From positions 1-7,524 of the forward strand of contig WGCT01000291.1 in the NCBI GenBank assembly GCA_015493625.1: a stretch of DNA of 7,524 nucleotides. The letters run 5' to 3'. Below the pieces are notes generated by a model that had not been told where the DNA came from, made no database searches, and saw nothing but the letters and a program-made list of their open reading frames with translations. Positions 7,020-7,524 of this stretch are shown here, one piece after another. Position numbers and translations under genes: made by a program. Source of the stretch: Draconibacterium sp. Its GTDB lineage: Bacteria; Bacteroidota; Bacteroidia; Bacteroidales; Prolixibacteraceae. The stretch's first letter is position 1, and each line of letters begins with the position of its first letter.

Positions 7020-7044
7020 TATTAAAATTAAACATTTTAATAAA

Positions 7045-7491
7045 ATGAATTTAAGTAACTTACAACCTGCTGAAGGATCGACAAAGACAACCAAACGAAT
7101 TGGTAGAGGACAGGGCTCAGGCCGTGGCGGAACATCAACTCGTGGACACAAAGGTCAAAAGTCAAGATCGGGTTATTCAAGGAAAATCGGGTTCGAAGGC
7201 GGTCAAATGCCTCTGCAACGCGTTGTTCCTAAATCGGGATTTAAAAACATTAACAGGGTTGAATACAAAGCAATCAACCTCGACGTGTTACAAAATATCG
7301 CCGAAAAAAATAACCTGACAGTAATTGACAAAGAGTCGTTTATTAAAGCAGGAATTGCGTCGAAAAACGATAGAATTAAAATTCTTGGTGGTGGTACTTT
7401 AAGTAAAAAGCTAGAAGTAAAAGCCAACGCATTTTCGAAAAGCGCAAAAGAAGCAATTGAAAAATTAGAAGGAACAACTGAAATACTTTAA
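7045..7491 (+). CDS. rplO: 50S ribosomal protein L15 (uL15)
   Basis: uL15 is a late 50S assembly protein that threads a long Gly/Arg/Lys-rich N-terminal extension through 23S rRNA. Residues 1-60 show this: RIGRGQGSGRGGTSTRGHKG (18-37), then GFEGGQMPLQRVVPKSGF (49-66). The globular C-terminal domain ends in the family signature KILGGGTLSKKLEVKANAFS (112-131), followed by SAKEAIEKLEG. The 148 residues fit the family (144 in E. coli). MNLSNLQPAEGS is the standard start. The A-rich leader (TTTTAATAAAATG) has no SD. The unusually long upstream gap could allow separate control of rplO and secY, which the sequence does not prove. Confidence 0.98.
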   Translation: MNLSNLQPAEGSTKTTKRIGRGQGSGRGGTSTRGHKGQKSRSGYSRKIGFEGGQMPLQRVVPKSGFKNINRVEYKAINLDVLQNIAEKNNLTVIDKESFIKAGIASKNDRIKILGGGTLSKKLEVKANAFSKSAKEAIEKLEGTTEIL

Positions 7492-7496
7492 ACCGG

Positions 7497-7524
7497 ATGA
7501 AAAGATTCATTGAGACCCTAAAGA
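7497..7524 (+). CDS. secY: Preprotein translocase subunit SecY, first nine codons, truncated by the window end
   Basis: An ATG five bases after the rplO stop opens a frame reading MKRFIETLK before the window ends. This matches the typical cytoplasmic N-terminus of Bacteroidota SecY, and secY follows rplO in the standard spc operon. SecY is the channel-forming subunit of the SecYEG translocase in the inner membrane. No membrane segment is covered. The leader ACCGG holds no SD core, so translation is probably coupled to rplO. Confidence 0.85.

Noticed and set aside
7100..7318. 72-codon plus-strand frame inside rplO
   Set aside because: It is an out-of-frame shadow of the low-complexity Gly/Arg-rich start of uL15, which matches its family throughout.
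1..7524. An undescribed accessory or defence system
   Set aside because: Every sizeable stretch is occupied by a recognisable ribosomal-protein gene in canonical order. The only unexplained stretch is the 86-bp gap, too small for a gene.

Overview
The window is a continuous stretch of the S10 and spc ribosomal-protein superoperon, all on the + strand. It runs from the last 37 codons of rplW (uL23), through 17 complete ribosomal-protein genes, to the first nine codons of secY. The order is rplW, rplB, rpsS, rplV, rpsC, rplP, rpmC, rpsQ, rplN, rplX, rplE, rpsN, rpsH, rplF, rplR, rpsE, rpmD, rplO, secY. This is the canonical bacterial order, with no gene missing, inserted, split or inverted. I saw no tRNA, insertion sequence, CRISPR array, toxin or defence gene.

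The organism looks like a member of the phylum Bacteroidota, probably class Bacteroidia. The uL23 C-terminus (ends IDFYSNI), the long basic N-terminus of uL22, the wording of uL16 (starts MLQPKK), the 60-residue uL30 and the SecY start (MKRFIETLK) all match my memory of that group. The DNA is A-rich, and most starts have no Shine-Dalgarno (SD) sequence but short A/T-rich leaders, which is also typical of the group. I cannot place it more finely by reading alone.

Layout: positions 1-3061 hold the end of the S10 part (rplW to rpmC) and rpsQ closes it at 3334. The spc part runs from rplN (3337) to the window end. Gaps are mostly 2-32 bp, and rplX and rplE overlap by one base, so the whole window is probably one transcript or overlapping transcripts. 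The one long gap is the 86 bp between rpmD and rplO. It holds a tandemly repeated 12-mer that can form an imperfect hairpin. I found no convincing promoter or terminator.

The products build both subunits. uL2, uL22, uL16, uL29, uL14, uL24, uL5, uL6, uL18, uL30 and uL15 belong to 50S. uS19, uS3, uS17, uS14, uS8 and uS5 belong to 30S. SecY is the membrane channel that accepts nascent chains from the ribosome. I find no undescribed system here. The points worth a second look are translational: a near-perfect SD in front of rplF only, several SD-like hexamers inside genes, and the structured rpmD-rplO gap.
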